64,000 nt of DNA from a bacterium (GCA_016931965.1 JAFGDT010000115.1:1-64000), one strand, 5' to 3'; positions 30,714 to 41,162 are shown, counted from the first letter of the stretch. Program-made: numbers and translations. Notes: generated by a model not told the origin, from the letters alone.

Positions 30714-31412
30714 CTATCGATTCTGATTTTCCAAAATCATGTTTTCTTTCAGATTCAGCTTACGCAAGTTGAGAATGGCACTGCGTAGAGTCACCACAAA
30801 TAAAAACAGGGAGACGATACCAGCAATGATATCCAAAAAATAACTCTCAAAACTAAAAATGGTTACCTTATTAATAAATAGTAAGATTGTATTCAGTATG
30901 ACAAGAATGATTCTTGCTTCAGTAGTGGAGATTTTCGAATAGGATATCTTAAAAACATGTACAGAATTTGTAGCCAAATAGGTATTAATTGAAGCGATGA
31001 AAAATAATACAAGCACAAGCCAAACAAAAGGTTGACTGATCATTTTCGAATAGGCTAGGCCAAAAATCACAAATGAAAATCCAAACGCATCGACCAGATG
31101 GTCTAAATAATATCCATACTTTGGTCTCTGCTGATTCCGAACCCTTGCCAGAGTACCATCAAGACTATCACCAAACCAATTGATGATAAAACCGACACTC
31201 GCCAAGATCAAATACAGCCGATGATAGGAAACCAGATAGTACGACAATCCAACTCCAGCCATGGCAAAAAGGCCGAGGAAAGTAAGCATATCCGGCGCTA
31301 CCCATTGAGGTAGCCTGGGTGCCATCCAGAGAAGTAATTTTCTTTCAACATCTGCCAATAAACTGGTTTGTACACGCCCTTCGCTTGATTTCTTTTTGTC
31401 TTCATTTTCCAT
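30714..31412 (-). CDS. CDP-alcohol phosphatidyltransferase family protein
   Basis: WFGDSLDGTLARVRNQQRPKYGYYLDHLVD matches the DGxxARx8Gx3Dx3D motif; multi-TM. Start at MENEDKKK (31412) with RBS GAGGAG preferred. Confidence 0.9.
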   Translation of the reverse strand: MENEDKKKSSEGRVQTSLLADVERKLLLWMAPRLPQWVAPDMLTFLGLFAMAGVGLSYYLVSYHRLYLILASVGFIINWFGDSLDGTLARVRNQQRPKYGYYLDHLVDAFGFSFVIFGLAYSKMISQPFVWLVLVLFFIASINTYLATNSVHVFKISYSKISTTEARIILVILNTILLFINKVTIFSFESYFLDIIAGIVSLFLFVVTLRSAILNLRKLNLKENMILENQNR

Positions 31413-31522
31413 TATTATCTCCTCTTGTTTGCTATTTAATTTTACTTTAAACACCATAAATGGTTTCAAAGAAAATCAGTATAGTTTTCGAACAATCAAT
31501 AAATTAGTATCGTTCGATGCAG

Positions 31523-31551
31523 TTGACATTTATTCAAATTTGCTGTATATT
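31523..31551 (+). promoter_or_regulatory. Sigma70-type promoter for second polysaccharide cluster
   Basis: TTGACA-N17-TATATT. Confidence 0.65.
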
Positions 31552-31678
31552 TTGAAAGCTTAAACCACAGATTGTGGATACCCTTCAATCAAATCGTTGA
31601 TACGGTTTTTGTCCTGATATATGCTTCATGCAACACCTTCATTATTGGAATCTGGATAATATTGACAAATAAAAAATC

Positions 31679-32686
31679 ATGAAATTAACATACAAAATAA
31701 AAAGATTTTTTTTCATGCTGAATAAATTTTTGAAGGATATTTCAAAGAAAAAAATACTTTACGAGATTGCATCCGATCTGCATTCAAGTCATCTCGAACA
31801 ATATTATTTCATATTCCATGAAGATCGGTTACAAAAAGGGAAAGATCAACCACTCATGAAGCAACTTGACAACAACGGCATACCGATCAATAAAACATAT
31901 ATCGATGTCCAAAATCAGGACTATGTCTACTTCCCGATTTCGATCGGCCAAATGGGATTGGCCGTTTTTCATACTTACTTAAAAACAAAATCAACTGCCG
32001 ATAAAAATCGTTTTATGAAATTTGTTGATTGGTTTTGCAACAATGCAGAATCAAATCAAAAACTCGGAATCCGATGGTTAACAAATGTGCCGTTGCCCCA
32101 ATATAAAAATCCCGGACCCTGGCAATCGGCATTTTCACAAAGCAGAGGTATCTCCATTTTGCTTAGAGGATATCAAATCACCGGTGATCAAAAATATGCA
32201 GAAACAGCTGAACGGGCTCTACGCCCTTTCACTATACCTGTTTCGGATGGGGGAGTAACCTCATTTACAAAATGGGGACCCTTTTATGAAGAATATACGG
32301 CCGAAGTGCCTATACTTGTATTGAATGGGATGATATTTTCGTTGTGTGGACTAAACGACTTTGTTCGTGTGTTTCCTAAAAATGAAGGAGCAAAGAAAAT
32401 ATTTAATGACGGGATTCAAACCTTAAAAAACATATTACCCGAATATGATCTGGGTTATTGGTCGCGGTATAACCTTTGTAAAGCCGAATGGTACCCGGAA
32501 ATCGATCCTTCAACTTTGGGATACCAAAGGTTGCACATCATCCAACTCAACATGCTCTTTCAATTGACAGATGAACCTATTTTCAAAACATACGCTGAAT
32601 TATTTCAAAAACAGGATAACATCATCAATATAGTCAAAATGTATCGTGTCAAATATGCTGCACTTAAAAAAATGAAGAGACTTTAA
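31679..32686 (+). CDS. D-glucuronyl C5-epimerase C-terminal-domain-like protein
   Basis: FYEEYTAEVPILVLNGMIFSLCGLNDF; LPEYDLGYWSRYNL; YQRLHIIQLNMLFQLTDEPIFKTYAELF resemble the heparosan C5-epimerase C-terminal domain. Confidence 0.8.
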   Translation: MKLTYKIKRFFFMLNKFLKDISKKKILYEIASDLHSSHLEQYYFIFHEDRLQKGKDQPLMKQLDNNGIPINKTYIDVQNQDYVYFPISIGQMGLAVFHTYLKTKSTADKNRFMKFVDWFCNNAESNQKLGIRWLTNVPLPQYKNPGPWQSAFSQSRGISILLRGYQITGDQKYAETAERALRPFTIPVSDGGVTSFTKWGPFYEEYTAEVPILVLNGMIFSLCGLNDFVRVFPKNEGAKKIFNDGIQTLKNILPEYDLGYWSRYNLCKAEWYPEIDPSTLGYQRLHIIQLNMLFQLTDEPIFKTYAELFQKQDNIINIVKMYRVKYAALKKMKRL

Positions 32687-32687
32687 A

Positions 32688-33452
32688 TTGGATCAAGAAC
32701 TGAATAGAGGCTACACATTTCTTAATGAGCAATATTGGTATGCATCGACTTTCTTAAAAACATATTTGCCATATGATGATTATGAAAATATCCGCTTTCT
32801 GGATATCGGAAGCGGTGAGGGAGGATGCTTAAAATTTTTTAATGAAAAGGGTGCAGTATGTTATGGTATAGAGATATCAAAAGAGGGAATTCAATTTGCC
32901 ATAGCCAACAATCGGAAGGAGATCCATTTTATATTGGGGGATATTTGTGATTGTGTTTTGATCCACCAACTCCCTCGTATGCATATTATTATTGTGAGAG
33001 ATGTGATTGAACACATTCACCAAAAGAAACTGGCTCTCCAAAATATAAAAAAACTTTTAAAAAAGGAGGGCGTCTGTTTTATAGCATATCCTCCAAAGTA
33101 TTCACCTTACGGTGGTCATCAGCAAAATATAAAAAACAGTTTTACCCGGCTGCCTTACATTCATTTATTTCCTGAATTTATCTATTCAAAAATATTAAAA
33201 TGGACTGGCGTCGAACCTTTTCAAATCAATTCCCTTCTCGAAACCCATAAAAATATGATTTCCCTCAAAAAAATCGAACGGATGTTTTCTCAAATAGGAT
33301 TTGAAATATTGAAAAAGGATATGTATTTTATCAGGCCTTCTTTTGAAAAAAGATACGGGATAAAACCAAGAAAAACGATTTTCAATAGAATCCCCGTGAT
33401 AAAAGAATTTTGTACATTGGGTGCACTGTATTTATTGAAAAAAAATGGGTGA
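32688..33452 (+). CDS. Class I SAM-dependent methyltransferase (TTG start)
   Basis: IRFLDIGSGEGGCLKFFNEKGAVCYGIEIS; VRDVIEHIHQKKLALQNIKKLLKKEG. Confidence 0.85.
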   Translation: MDQELNRGYTFLNEQYWYASTFLKTYLPYDDYENIRFLDIGSGEGGCLKFFNEKGAVCYGIEISKEGIQFAIANNRKEIHFILGDICDCVLIHQLPRMHIIIVRDVIEHIHQKKLALQNIKKLLKKEGVCFIAYPPKYSPYGGHQQNIKNSFTRLPYIHLFPEFIYSKILKWTGVEPFQINSLLETHKNMISLKKIERMFSQIGFEILKKDMYFIRPSFEKRYGIKPRKTIFNRIPVIKEFCTLGALYLLKKNG

Positions 33453-34674
33453 ATCCGTTCAAATGAAAATTGGAATGATATTGGATCAAGAATTCCCCCC
33501 CGATACGAGAGTGGAGAATGAGATCCGGTCACTGGTAAAAAACAGCTTTCAGATTCATTTGCTCTGTTTTACATACAGCAGACCTAAAACGGAAAAACAA
33601 ACAGATCAAAACATCCACATAATCAGGATACCCAAGCCGAGAAACTGGGTAAGAAAGGGAAAGGCTTTAATCAATACCGCTTTTGATTATTACACCCCCT
33701 TCTGGAAAAAACGGATCCAAGAATGGATAGAACGTTATCGCATTGATGTATTGCATGTCCACGACCTGTATCTTTTAGGAGCCGCTTTGAAAGTGCGAAA
33801 AGAAAACCAATTCCCCATCGTGGCAGATTTGCATGAAAATTATGTAGACGGTCTGCGATCCTATCGATTCGCAAACACATTTCCGGGCAAATACATCATT
33901 TCGATCCCCAAATGGAGAAAAAAAGAAATCGAATGGTGCCACCAAGTTGATTATATCATTACGGTGATAGAAGAAGCCGTTGATCGTTACAACGCACTAG
34001 GGATCCCGGAGAAAAAGATTACGGTCGTATCCAACTATGTTGATCCTGATCAATTTTTACAGGTTGAAGAAGACAGAAGTATAATCGACAGATTCAAAGA
34101 CCATTTTGCCATCCTTTATTATGGTTCATTCGATATCCACCGAGGTCTTGGAACGCTGATTCGTGCCATGCCCTTAATTAAACCACAATGCCCCCATATT
34201 AAACTGGTGCTTGTCGGTAAAGGGAAAAATTTCCCCGGTCTTCAAAAACTATCGAAAAAACTCGGCATGACCGATTCTATTGCTTTTGAAGGATACCACC
34301 CGCCCTCCCATTTACCATCTTACATCAAAGCCAGCGACATCGGTCTGATACCCCACATAAAAACCATTCATACAGACAACACGATACCGCACAAGCTCTT
34401 TCAATACATGCTGATGGGTAAAGCGGTTGTGGCAACAAATTGTGATCCAATCCAGCGCATCATAAACGAAACAGGGTGTGGTTTGATCTATCCAACTGGT
34501 GACCACGAAAAATTGGCCCAATGCATCATAGATCTTTATCACAACAAACCATTGCAGTCTAAAATGGGAGAAAGAGGGAAAAAATCGGTATTGGAAAAAT
34601 ACAACTGGGAAAAAACAAGTAAGAATCTCATCAAACTGTATAAAGGGATAGGAAAATTACTCAATGAGAGCTAA
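33445..34674 (+). CDS. Glycosyltransferase family 4
   Basis: LDQEFPPDTRVENEIRSL; DVLHVHDLYLLG; YYGSFDIHRGLGTLIRAMPLI; IPHKLFQYMLMGKAVVATN. Confidence 0.93.
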   Translation: MGESVQMKIGMILDQEFPPDTRVENEIRSLVKNSFQIHLLCFTYSRPKTEKQTDQNIHIIRIPKPRNWVRKGKALINTAFDYYTPFWKKRIQEWIERYRIDVLHVHDLYLLGAALKVRKENQFPIVADLHENYVDGLRSYRFANTFPGKYIISIPKWRKKEIEWCHQVDYIITVIEEAVDRYNALGIPEKKITVVSNYVDPDQFLQVEEDRSIIDRFKDHFAILYYGSFDIHRGLGTLIRAMPLIKPQCPHIKLVLVGKGKNFPGLQKLSKKLGMTDSIAFEGYHPPSHLPSYIKASDIGLIPHIKTIHTDNTIPHKLFQYMLMGKAVVATNCDPIQRIINETGCGLIYPTGDHEKLAQCIIDLYHNKPLQSKMGERGKKSVLEKYNWEKTSKNLIKLYKGIGKLLNES

Positions 34675-35227
34675 GAGAGGTCAAAAGGAAAAGTATATCA
34701 CGCCATATATGCACGACTTGTTGCCAGAATCAAAGGGAACAAAACGGGCTGAAAGGGTTATTATAGATTTTGTTGGTAAGAAGGAATTGGGAAGAGTTTT
34801 AGACATTGGAGTTCCCAACCCACTGGGTACTCTGCTAGAAAAATACTATAATTTAAAATTTGATCATACAGAGACAGATCTTGATGTAGGAGCACTGAGT
34901 GGAAAATATGATACCATTTTTTGTTTGGAAGTGATTGAACACTTATTCAATCCTTTACATTGCTTATTCCAGATGAGAAAAATATTGAAAAACGATGGTA
35001 CATTGTATATCACAACACCCAAATGCAAGCCTCATTTTCTATGGAGCAAGGTACATTTTCATGAATTTCATATGTCTGAATTGATAAATTTATTTGAAAG
35101 AGCAGAATTTATATTGATTCGGATGAAGTGTATGAAGATTCGCCCATTTTGGTGGTATTTTACGGGACTTAGACCACTTTTAAGAATGGTTTTTGAACGG
35201 AGATATTTAATTGAACTAAAAAAATAA
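34664..35227 (+). CDS. SAM-dependent methyltransferase
   Basis: GRVLDIGVPNPLGTLLE; FCLEVIEHLFNPLHCLFQMRKILKNDGTLYITTP. Confidence 0.8.
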   Translation: MRAKRGQKEKYITPYMHDLLPESKGTKRAERVIIDFVGKKELGRVLDIGVPNPLGTLLEKYYNLKFDHTETDLDVGALSGKYDTIFCLEVIEHLFNPLHCLFQMRKILKNDGTLYITTPKCKPHFLWSKVHFHEFHMSELINLFERAEFILIRMKCMKIRPFWWYFTGLRPLLRMVFERRYLIELKK

Positions 35228-35263
35228 TTATCAAGAACATAATTTGATAAAACAATCAAAGAA

Positions 35264-35665
35264 ATGAAAAGAATCACCCAAAAATACATTTTGCTCACCG
35301 TGCTGTATCGAGAAAAAATCCAAAGGGATTTGATCCAATATGTGTCATGTTGGTATATTGGCAATCCTTCCTATTACCAGCGAAATTTGAGTTTAAATAG
35401 AATCAAGAATCCTTTCACCGATTATCGGATTGTCGGACATTCTCAGTTAGGTTCAGGCAAAAGCGGATACAATTCCTTTTCATTGAAAATAAAACATGCT
35501 TTTGTTCCTTCATCTGGGTGGATACCGATCGGATGGACAAAACATCAGCCCATCAATACAATGTGCCCTCAATGTGAAACGGTCATTACCTACACATATC
35601 GGTTTCACCTGCTGGATTTTCTTTGCAATATTTTGAATGTTCTTTTTATCTCCCACAAATCCTAA
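35264..35665 (+). CDS. Hypothetical ORF, low confidence; may be non-coding or decayed gene
   Basis: 133-aa open frame in the gap between methyltransferase and flippase; no recognised motif. Confidence 0.25.
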   Translation: MKRITQKYILLTVLYREKIQRDLIQYVSCWYIGNPSYYQRNLSLNRIKNPFTDYRIVGHSQLGSGKSGYNSFSLKIKHAFVPSSGWIPIGWTKHQPINTMCPQCETVITYTYRFHLLDFLCNILNVLFISHKS

Positions 35666-35696
35666 TGGTTTTTCATATTCTTGGGAAAGTGTCAAG

Positions 35697-37172
35697 ATGT
35701 ATCAAAAAATCAAACATACCTTTCAGCATACGGCCATCTACAGCCTGGGTAATATAGCAACAAAACTCGTCGGTATTGTCCTGTTACCTTTATATACAAA
35801 ACACATTACCGTTTCTGAATACGGGATACTGGGCATCCTGGAAGTGACTTTGATTATACTGACCCAGGTGTTGAGTTTTGGTCAAACGAGCAGTTATCTG
35901 AGATTCTATCATATGGAAGAATACGCATCGAAAAGAAAATCCACACTGTTTACGATATTTGTTTTTCTGTTTATAGCAGAAAGCCTATTCATAGGATTGA
36001 TATGGATCGTTTCCGAACCACTTTCTCAATGCTTCGAACAGTCCCATAATTTTGATATTTATTTCAAACTATCCGCCTGGATTCTATTTTTCAGGGTGAT
36101 CAACCATCTTTTTTTGACAGTGCTGCGTGCAAAGGAAAAATCGCATTTTTATGTGTTTGTGAATCTTGTCAGACTTATGACCGGATTGGGCTTCAATATC
36201 TATTGGGTTGCATTCGCGCAACTCGGCGTCAGGGGCGTGATGTTGTCTTCGATGGTCAGTGAGGGAATTCTCGTGTTGATTTTGATCCCAGCAATACTCA
36301 GAGATATGGTTATCAAGTTGAATCTTGAAGTGCTCAGGGATTCTCTGGTTTTCGGCATGCCGTTGATTTTCTCTTCACTGGCGGGTATGCTGCTCAATGT
36401 TGGAGACCGCTACATCATCAAATTGCTTCTCAATTATGATCAAGTGGGTCTGTACAATCTCGGTTATAAGGTCGGAAGCATTTTCAATGTCCTTCTCATT
36501 CAATCTTTCAGTTTGGGTCTGCTTCCCCTGGTTTACAAAGCCTATGGACAGACAGGAGACAAACGTTACTACAGCAAAATGCTGACTTACTTTGCATTAT
36601 TTCTGTTGTGGACGTTTCTCGGCTTATCCGTTTTCAGCAAGGAAATCATTCAAAATTTTACTCTGAATTCTGATTATTGGTCTGCCTACAGAATTGTTCC
36701 CGTCATCAGTTTGGCCTATGTATTCAGCGGAGCAAACTGGGTTGTTTCCCTTGGACTGTTTTTGAAGAAAAAGACGCAACGCGTTGCTTTCAACAACATA
36801 TTGGTTGTTTTACTGAACATCGGTTTAAATTTTCTTTTGATCCCCAAACTGAAGTTGATAGGAGCAAGCATCGCCACACTGATCTCTTACATGACACTCT
36901 ATCTTTTAAGTTATTATTCTTCCGGAAAATATTATCAAATTCCCTTTGAAAATATCAAGTTGCTGAAAATGTTCGGTCTTTCTCTCCTTTTGTATTGCCT
37001 TTCCTCCATCGTCTCGGATGGGAACATGCTTTGGTCCATTTTAATAAAAATGGTCCTACTCCTATTTTTCCCTTTTGGATTGTATTTCCTGGGATGTTAT
37101 GAAAAAAACGAACTGGAACGTATTCGCATGGTTAAATTTTCAAATATCATACAGAAATTCAGAAACAGATAA
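35697..37172 (+). CDS. Oligosaccharide flippase (Wzx family)
   Basis: Multi-TM; MYQKIKHTFQHTAIYSLGNIATKLVGIVLLPLYTKHITVSEYGILGILEV. ORF track starts at 35637. Confidence 0.9.
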   Translation: MYQKIKHTFQHTAIYSLGNIATKLVGIVLLPLYTKHITVSEYGILGILEVTLIILTQVLSFGQTSSYLRFYHMEEYASKRKSTLFTIFVFLFIAESLFIGLIWIVSEPLSQCFEQSHNFDIYFKLSAWILFFRVINHLFLTVLRAKEKSHFYVFVNLVRLMTGLGFNIYWVAFAQLGVRGVMLSSMVSEGILVLILIPAILRDMVIKLNLEVLRDSLVFGMPLIFSSLAGMLLNVGDRYIIKLLLNYDQVGLYNLGYKVGSIFNVLLIQSFSLGLLPLVYKAYGQTGDKRYYSKMLTYFALFLLWTFLGLSVFSKEIIQNFTLNSDYWSAYRIVPVISLAYVFSGANWVVSLGLFLKKKTQRVAFNNILVVLLNIGLNFLLIPKLKLIGASIATLISYMTLYLLSYYSSGKYYQIPFENIKLLKMFGLSLLLYCLSSIVSDGNMLWSILIKMVLLLFFPFGLYFLGCYEKNELERIRMVKFSNIIQKFRNR

Positions 37173-37187
37173 AGAGGGATTCATTGA

Positions 37188-38372
37188 ATGAGAAATCTTT
37201 TAAGCAGATTATTTGGCGGTTATAAAGGACTCTTTTTTATTTTTATTGTGGGAGTCGGCTTAACCCTTCACCTTTATACTCAGCAGATCATTAATCAACT
37301 CAGAGACGAAACACGCTCAATCGTTCAATTCTACGCCCAGACTGTGGCTCAGGTCACAGAGACAGAATCATCCGACGATATCAGCTTTATTTTTGATCAA
37401 ATCATCTTAAAAATCAATTTCCCCCTGATCAATACAGATGTCAACAAAGTCCCCACCAGTTGGAAAGGAATCAATATTGATCCAAATGATGCTTCAGAAG
37501 AAACAATACATAAGGTACAGCGGATCGTGAATCAATTGGACAAAGAGATTGATCCTGTTCCCATCAGATGGCGAGATATTGTACTGGGATATCTCTATTA
37601 CGGAGATTCCCATCTGATCAAACAGCTTCAGTGGCTCCCTTATATCGAAGCGGGTATCATGGGCCTTTTTATCTTTGCGGGATTTATCGGATATGCCAGT
37701 ATCAAACGCAGTGAACAGCGTTACATTTGGGTGGGTATGGCCAAAGAGACGGCTCATCAACTGGGGACTCCGATCTCTTCTCTTATGGGATGGCTGGAGG
37801 TAATGGAATCTGGAAAATCACGCATTCAAAAACAAATCGCAGTTGAAATTGAGAAAGACCTTCAACGTTTGAGTCAGGTGAGCAAACGATTCTCACAAAT
37901 TGGATCAAAACCCGATCTGAAAAAGACAGATATCAAACCTGTATTGATAGAAGTCATTGAATACATCAAAAGGCGGATCCCTCACATCGGCCATCAGATG
38001 CGTATCCTGGAGTACTTGGAACCCGTCCCGCCCGTAGCGCTCAATATCGATCTGTTTCAGTGGGCTATCGAAAACATCATGAAAAATGGACTCGATGCCA
38101 TCGATAAAAAAAAGGGGCTGATCGAAGTCAAACTGGGACCGATAGTGGACAATAAAAAGATATTTATCGAAATTAAGGACAACGGCAAAGGCATTGGAGG
38201 ATCTAACAAAAAAAAGATTTTTAAACCCGGCTACTCCACAAAAAAAAGAGGCTGGGGGCTGGGCCTGAATTTGGCCAAGAGAATTATCGAGGAATATCAC
38301 AGGGGTAAACTTTATCTGAAGGAAACAAAAGTAGGCGAAGGAACAATTATGCGCATCGAACTCAAGTGCTGA
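37188..38372 (+). CDS. Sensor histidine kinase
   Basis: Two TM segments; MAKETAHQLGTPISSLMGWLE H-box; KDNGKGIGGSNKKKIFKPGYSTKKRGWGLGLNLAKRI. Confidence 0.9.
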   Translation: MRNLLSRLFGGYKGLFFIFIVGVGLTLHLYTQQIINQLRDETRSIVQFYAQTVAQVTETESSDDISFIFDQIILKINFPLINTDVNKVPTSWKGINIDPNDASEETIHKVQRIVNQLDKEIDPVPIRWRDIVLGYLYYGDSHLIKQLQWLPYIEAGIMGLFIFAGFIGYASIKRSEQRYIWVGMAKETAHQLGTPISSLMGWLEVMESGKSRIQKQIAVEIEKDLQRLSQVSKRFSQIGSKPDLKKTDIKPVLIEVIEYIKRRIPHIGHQMRILEYLEPVPPVALNIDLFQWAIENIMKNGLDAIDKKKGLIEVKLGPIVDNKKIFIEIKDNGKGIGGSNKKKIFKPGYSTKKRGWGLGLNLAKRIIEEYHRGKLYLKETKVGEGTIMRIELKC

Positions 38373-38395
38373 TTCTCTTTGAGAAAAAATTCTTC

Positions 38396-38423
38396 TTGAC
38401 ATATTCATCTTTTTTTTTAAACT
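38396..38423 (+). promoter_or_regulatory. Possible sigma70-type promoter
   Basis: TTGACA-N16-TAAACT upstream of the AMP-binding gene. Confidence 0.4.
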
Positions 38424-38484
38424 GTTTGGTATATCTTTTTTGAACATCGTTTAACAATCCAATAAAATATTCTCCAAATAATAA

Positions 38485-40023
38485 ATGGAGAGGAGGGGAA
38501 AAATGATGATACTGCATCAGGATTTTGTAAAGGTCGCTAAAAAATTCAGTAAGAAATTGGCCATTATTGACCGGACCCGCGACAGTAAAGTGTCTTATTC
38601 AAAAGCACTTATTGCATCACTGATCTTATCTAAAAAATTTCAAAAATACGAAGAACAATACATTGGTGTGATGATTCCCACTTCTGCTGGCTGTTTCTTA
38701 ACCATACTCGGGTTATTGATGACTGGAAAGGTTCCTGTGATGATTAATTATTCAACAGGTGCTGCAGAAAATTGTGAATACGCTCAAAATAAAATCGGAT
38801 TTAAAACGATTATCACTTCTCAAGCGCTGCTCGATAAAATAGGATGTCCTCTGGTACCCGGTATGATATGCATCGAAGATATCATGAAAGAAATTACGAC
38901 CATCAACAAGCTGAGTGCTGCATTGAAATCCAAACTTCCCGCCACGATGATTAGCAATTCATTTCCAAAGGCAGATATGGATGATGATGTGGTCATTCTT
39001 TTTACAAGCGGCAGCGAAAAAGATCCCAAGGCAGTTCAATTGACACATCGAAATATCGGATCCAATATCGAAAGCATCCGGGCATTTCTGGAATTGTCAG
39101 AGAATGATATCATGATGTCCATCCTGCCTCTTTTTCACGTTTTCGGGCATAATATCAATTTCTGGCTTCCTTTGAGTATCGGGATGACTGCTGTGACCTA
39201 TGCCAATCCCCTGGATTATAAAACCATCCCCAAAATCATGAAAGAAGAAAAAATCAGCGTCATTGCCGCCACACCGATTTTCTTTTCGGGATATTTAAGA
39301 GAATCCACTCCAGGAGATTTCGAAACCTGTCGAATCATGATTGCGGGAGCGGACAAATGCCCCGAACCCCTGCGCGAAGGGTATATGAAAAAACACAAGA
39401 AAGTGCTGCTTGAAGGCTATGGCGCAACCGAGACAAGTCCCGTGATCTCTGCCAATATCCCGGATCAAAACAAGCCGGGGAGCATCGGGAAAATTCTCCC
39501 CAATATCCGTGTAAAAATCACAGAGATCAATACGGGCAAAGAACTGCCAAGGGGTCAGGAGGGGAAAATCCTCGTAAAAGGGGACTTGGTCATGAAAGGG
39601 TACTACGATGATATTGAGGAAACCTCTTTGCACATTAAGGATGGTTGGTACGATACAGGGGATATGGGAATTCTTGATGAGGATGGTTATTTATGGCATA
39701 AGGGTCGGCTCAAGCGGTTTGTCAAAATTGGAGGCGAAATGGTTTCTCTTGTGAAAACAGAGGATGTACTCGAAAAACTGCTTCCTGCCGGTGTCGATTG
39801 TTGTGTCGTTGAAATTCCCGATCCACGCAAAGGCGCCAGACTCATTGCCGCCGTTACAGGAAAAGTAAACGACAAAGAAATGATCAATAAAATGTCAAAA
39901 TCTCTTCCATCCATCGCTATTCCCAGCCAATTTATTCTATTTGATGAACTACCGAAAATGGGAAGCGGGAAAATGGATTTTCGAACCATTACAGAAATGG
40001 TGAAAGAGCGGTTTCAAAAATAG
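38485..40023 (+). CDS. AMP-binding acyl-activating enzyme (Aas-like acyl-ACP/CoA synthetase domain)
   Basis: VILFTSGSEKDPKAVQLTHRN; LLEGYGATETSPVIS; DGWYDTGDMGILDEDGYLWHKGRLKRFVKIGGEMV; GSGKMD. Confidence 0.92.
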   Translation: MERRGKMMILHQDFVKVAKKFSKKLAIIDRTRDSKVSYSKALIASLILSKKFQKYEEQYIGVMIPTSAGCFLTILGLLMTGKVPVMINYSTGAAENCEYAQNKIGFKTIITSQALLDKIGCPLVPGMICIEDIMKEITTINKLSAALKSKLPATMISNSFPKADMDDDVVILFTSGSEKDPKAVQLTHRNIGSNIESIRAFLELSENDIMMSILPLFHVFGHNINFWLPLSIGMTAVTYANPLDYKTIPKIMKEEKISVIAATPIFFSGYLRESTPGDFETCRIMIAGADKCPEPLREGYMKKHKKVLLEGYGATETSPVISANIPDQNKPGSIGKILPNIRVKITEINTGKELPRGQEGKILVKGDLVMKGYYDDIEETSLHIKDGWYDTGDMGILDEDGYLWHKGRLKRFVKIGGEMVSLVKTEDVLEKLLPAGVDCCVVEIPDPRKGARLIAAVTGKVNDKEMINKMSKSLPSIAIPSQFILFDELPKMGSGKMDFRTITEMVKERFQK

Positions 40024-40067
40024 GAGTAATAAAAAGACCAACAAAGAAATCTGAACTGCAGAAAATA

Positions 40068-41105
40068 GTGACGACATGCATGATTAGAAAGGAATCTCGA
40101 TTGAACTGGAAGTTTTGGATTGGTATAATTATAGGAATTTTATTTTTATTTCTTGCCTTTCGTAAAGTGGATTTTAATGAAATCGGGATCGCCTTAAAAA
40201 ATGCGAATTATATCTACACCATTCCGGCTATTCTTCTGACTGTTCTCAGTTTATGGTTGAGATCTCTCAGATGGCATTTCATGTTACAGCAAATCAAGAA
40301 AATAAGACTGAACAGTCTGTTTTCAGCGACGATGATCGGATTTATGGCCAATTATCTATTCCCCGCCAGATTGGGAGAATTCGTACGGGCTTACGTTATT
40401 GGGGAAAAAGAGTCTATCAGCAAGAGTGCTTCCTTTGCCACAATCATTTTTGAGCGCATTCTTGACGGGATAACCATACTCACATTTCTATTCATCATAT
40501 TGATATGCTTTTCTTTCCCTTTGCCCGATTGGATGAAAAGTGCAGTCTACCTTGCCTGTGGATTCTACATTCTCTCACTTCTATTTCTAATCCTGTTGAA
40601 AGTCCAGACAGACAAGGCCTTGAAACTGACCAGTTTCATCTTTCGCCCTCTGCCGAAAAAGATACAGAACAAATTTTTAACGACACTAAATTCATTTATT
40701 ACAGGTTTACAAATTCTGCATCATTTCAGAAATATCCTTGTGTCTGTTTTCTTGTCTGTACTCGTCTGGATTCCCCCAGGTTTCATTATCTATTTCATTC
40801 TCATCTCTTTTGACATTTTCCTACCGCTATATGCTTCCTATCTCATTCTGGTTATTTTTTGTTTCGGTGTGATGATTCCTTCAGCTCCTGGATTTATCGG
40901 CACCATTCAATTTCTTTCTGTTTCTGGTCTTGCTCTTTTCGGTGTTTCAAAAGGTCAGGCATTGAGTTTTTCTTTTTTATATCACCTCTGTCAGTACATT
41001 CCGATTATCACCATTGGTCTCATATATTTCTTCATTGAAGGTTTCTCATTTGCACAGATTAAGTGCTCACAAAAAATAGAAGAAGTAGAAACGAACAGAT
41101 CTTAG
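40068..41105 (+). CDS. Lysylphosphatidylglycerol synthase TM region / UPF0104 family membrane protein
   Basis: WLRSLRWHFMLQQI; ATMIGFMANYLFPARLGEFVRAYVIG; PSAPGFIGTIQF. Confidence 0.9.
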   Translation: MTTCMIRKESRLNWKFWIGIIIGILFLFLAFRKVDFNEIGIALKNANYIYTIPAILLTVLSLWLRSLRWHFMLQQIKKIRLNSLFSATMIGFMANYLFPARLGEFVRAYVIGEKESISKSASFATIIFERILDGITILTFLFIILICFSFPLPDWMKSAVYLACGFYILSLLFLILLKVQTDKALKLTSFIFRPLPKKIQNKFLTTLNSFITGLQILHHFRNILVSVFLSVLVWIPPGFIIYFILISFDIFLPLYASYLILVIFCFGVMIPSAPGFIGTIQFLSVSGLALFGVSKGQALSFSFLYHLCQYIPIITIGLIYFFIEGFSFAQIKCSQKIEEVETNRS

Positions 41106-41162
41106 GCAATCTCCTATACAGTTCATCGAATATTTTCACAAACAAGAAAAAGGGTTTTCTCA

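Noticed and set aside
30539-30772. 77-aa + ORF between DUF1573 and the phosphatidyltransferase
   Set aside because: No motif, overlaps the 3' end of the - strand gene; probably intergenic.
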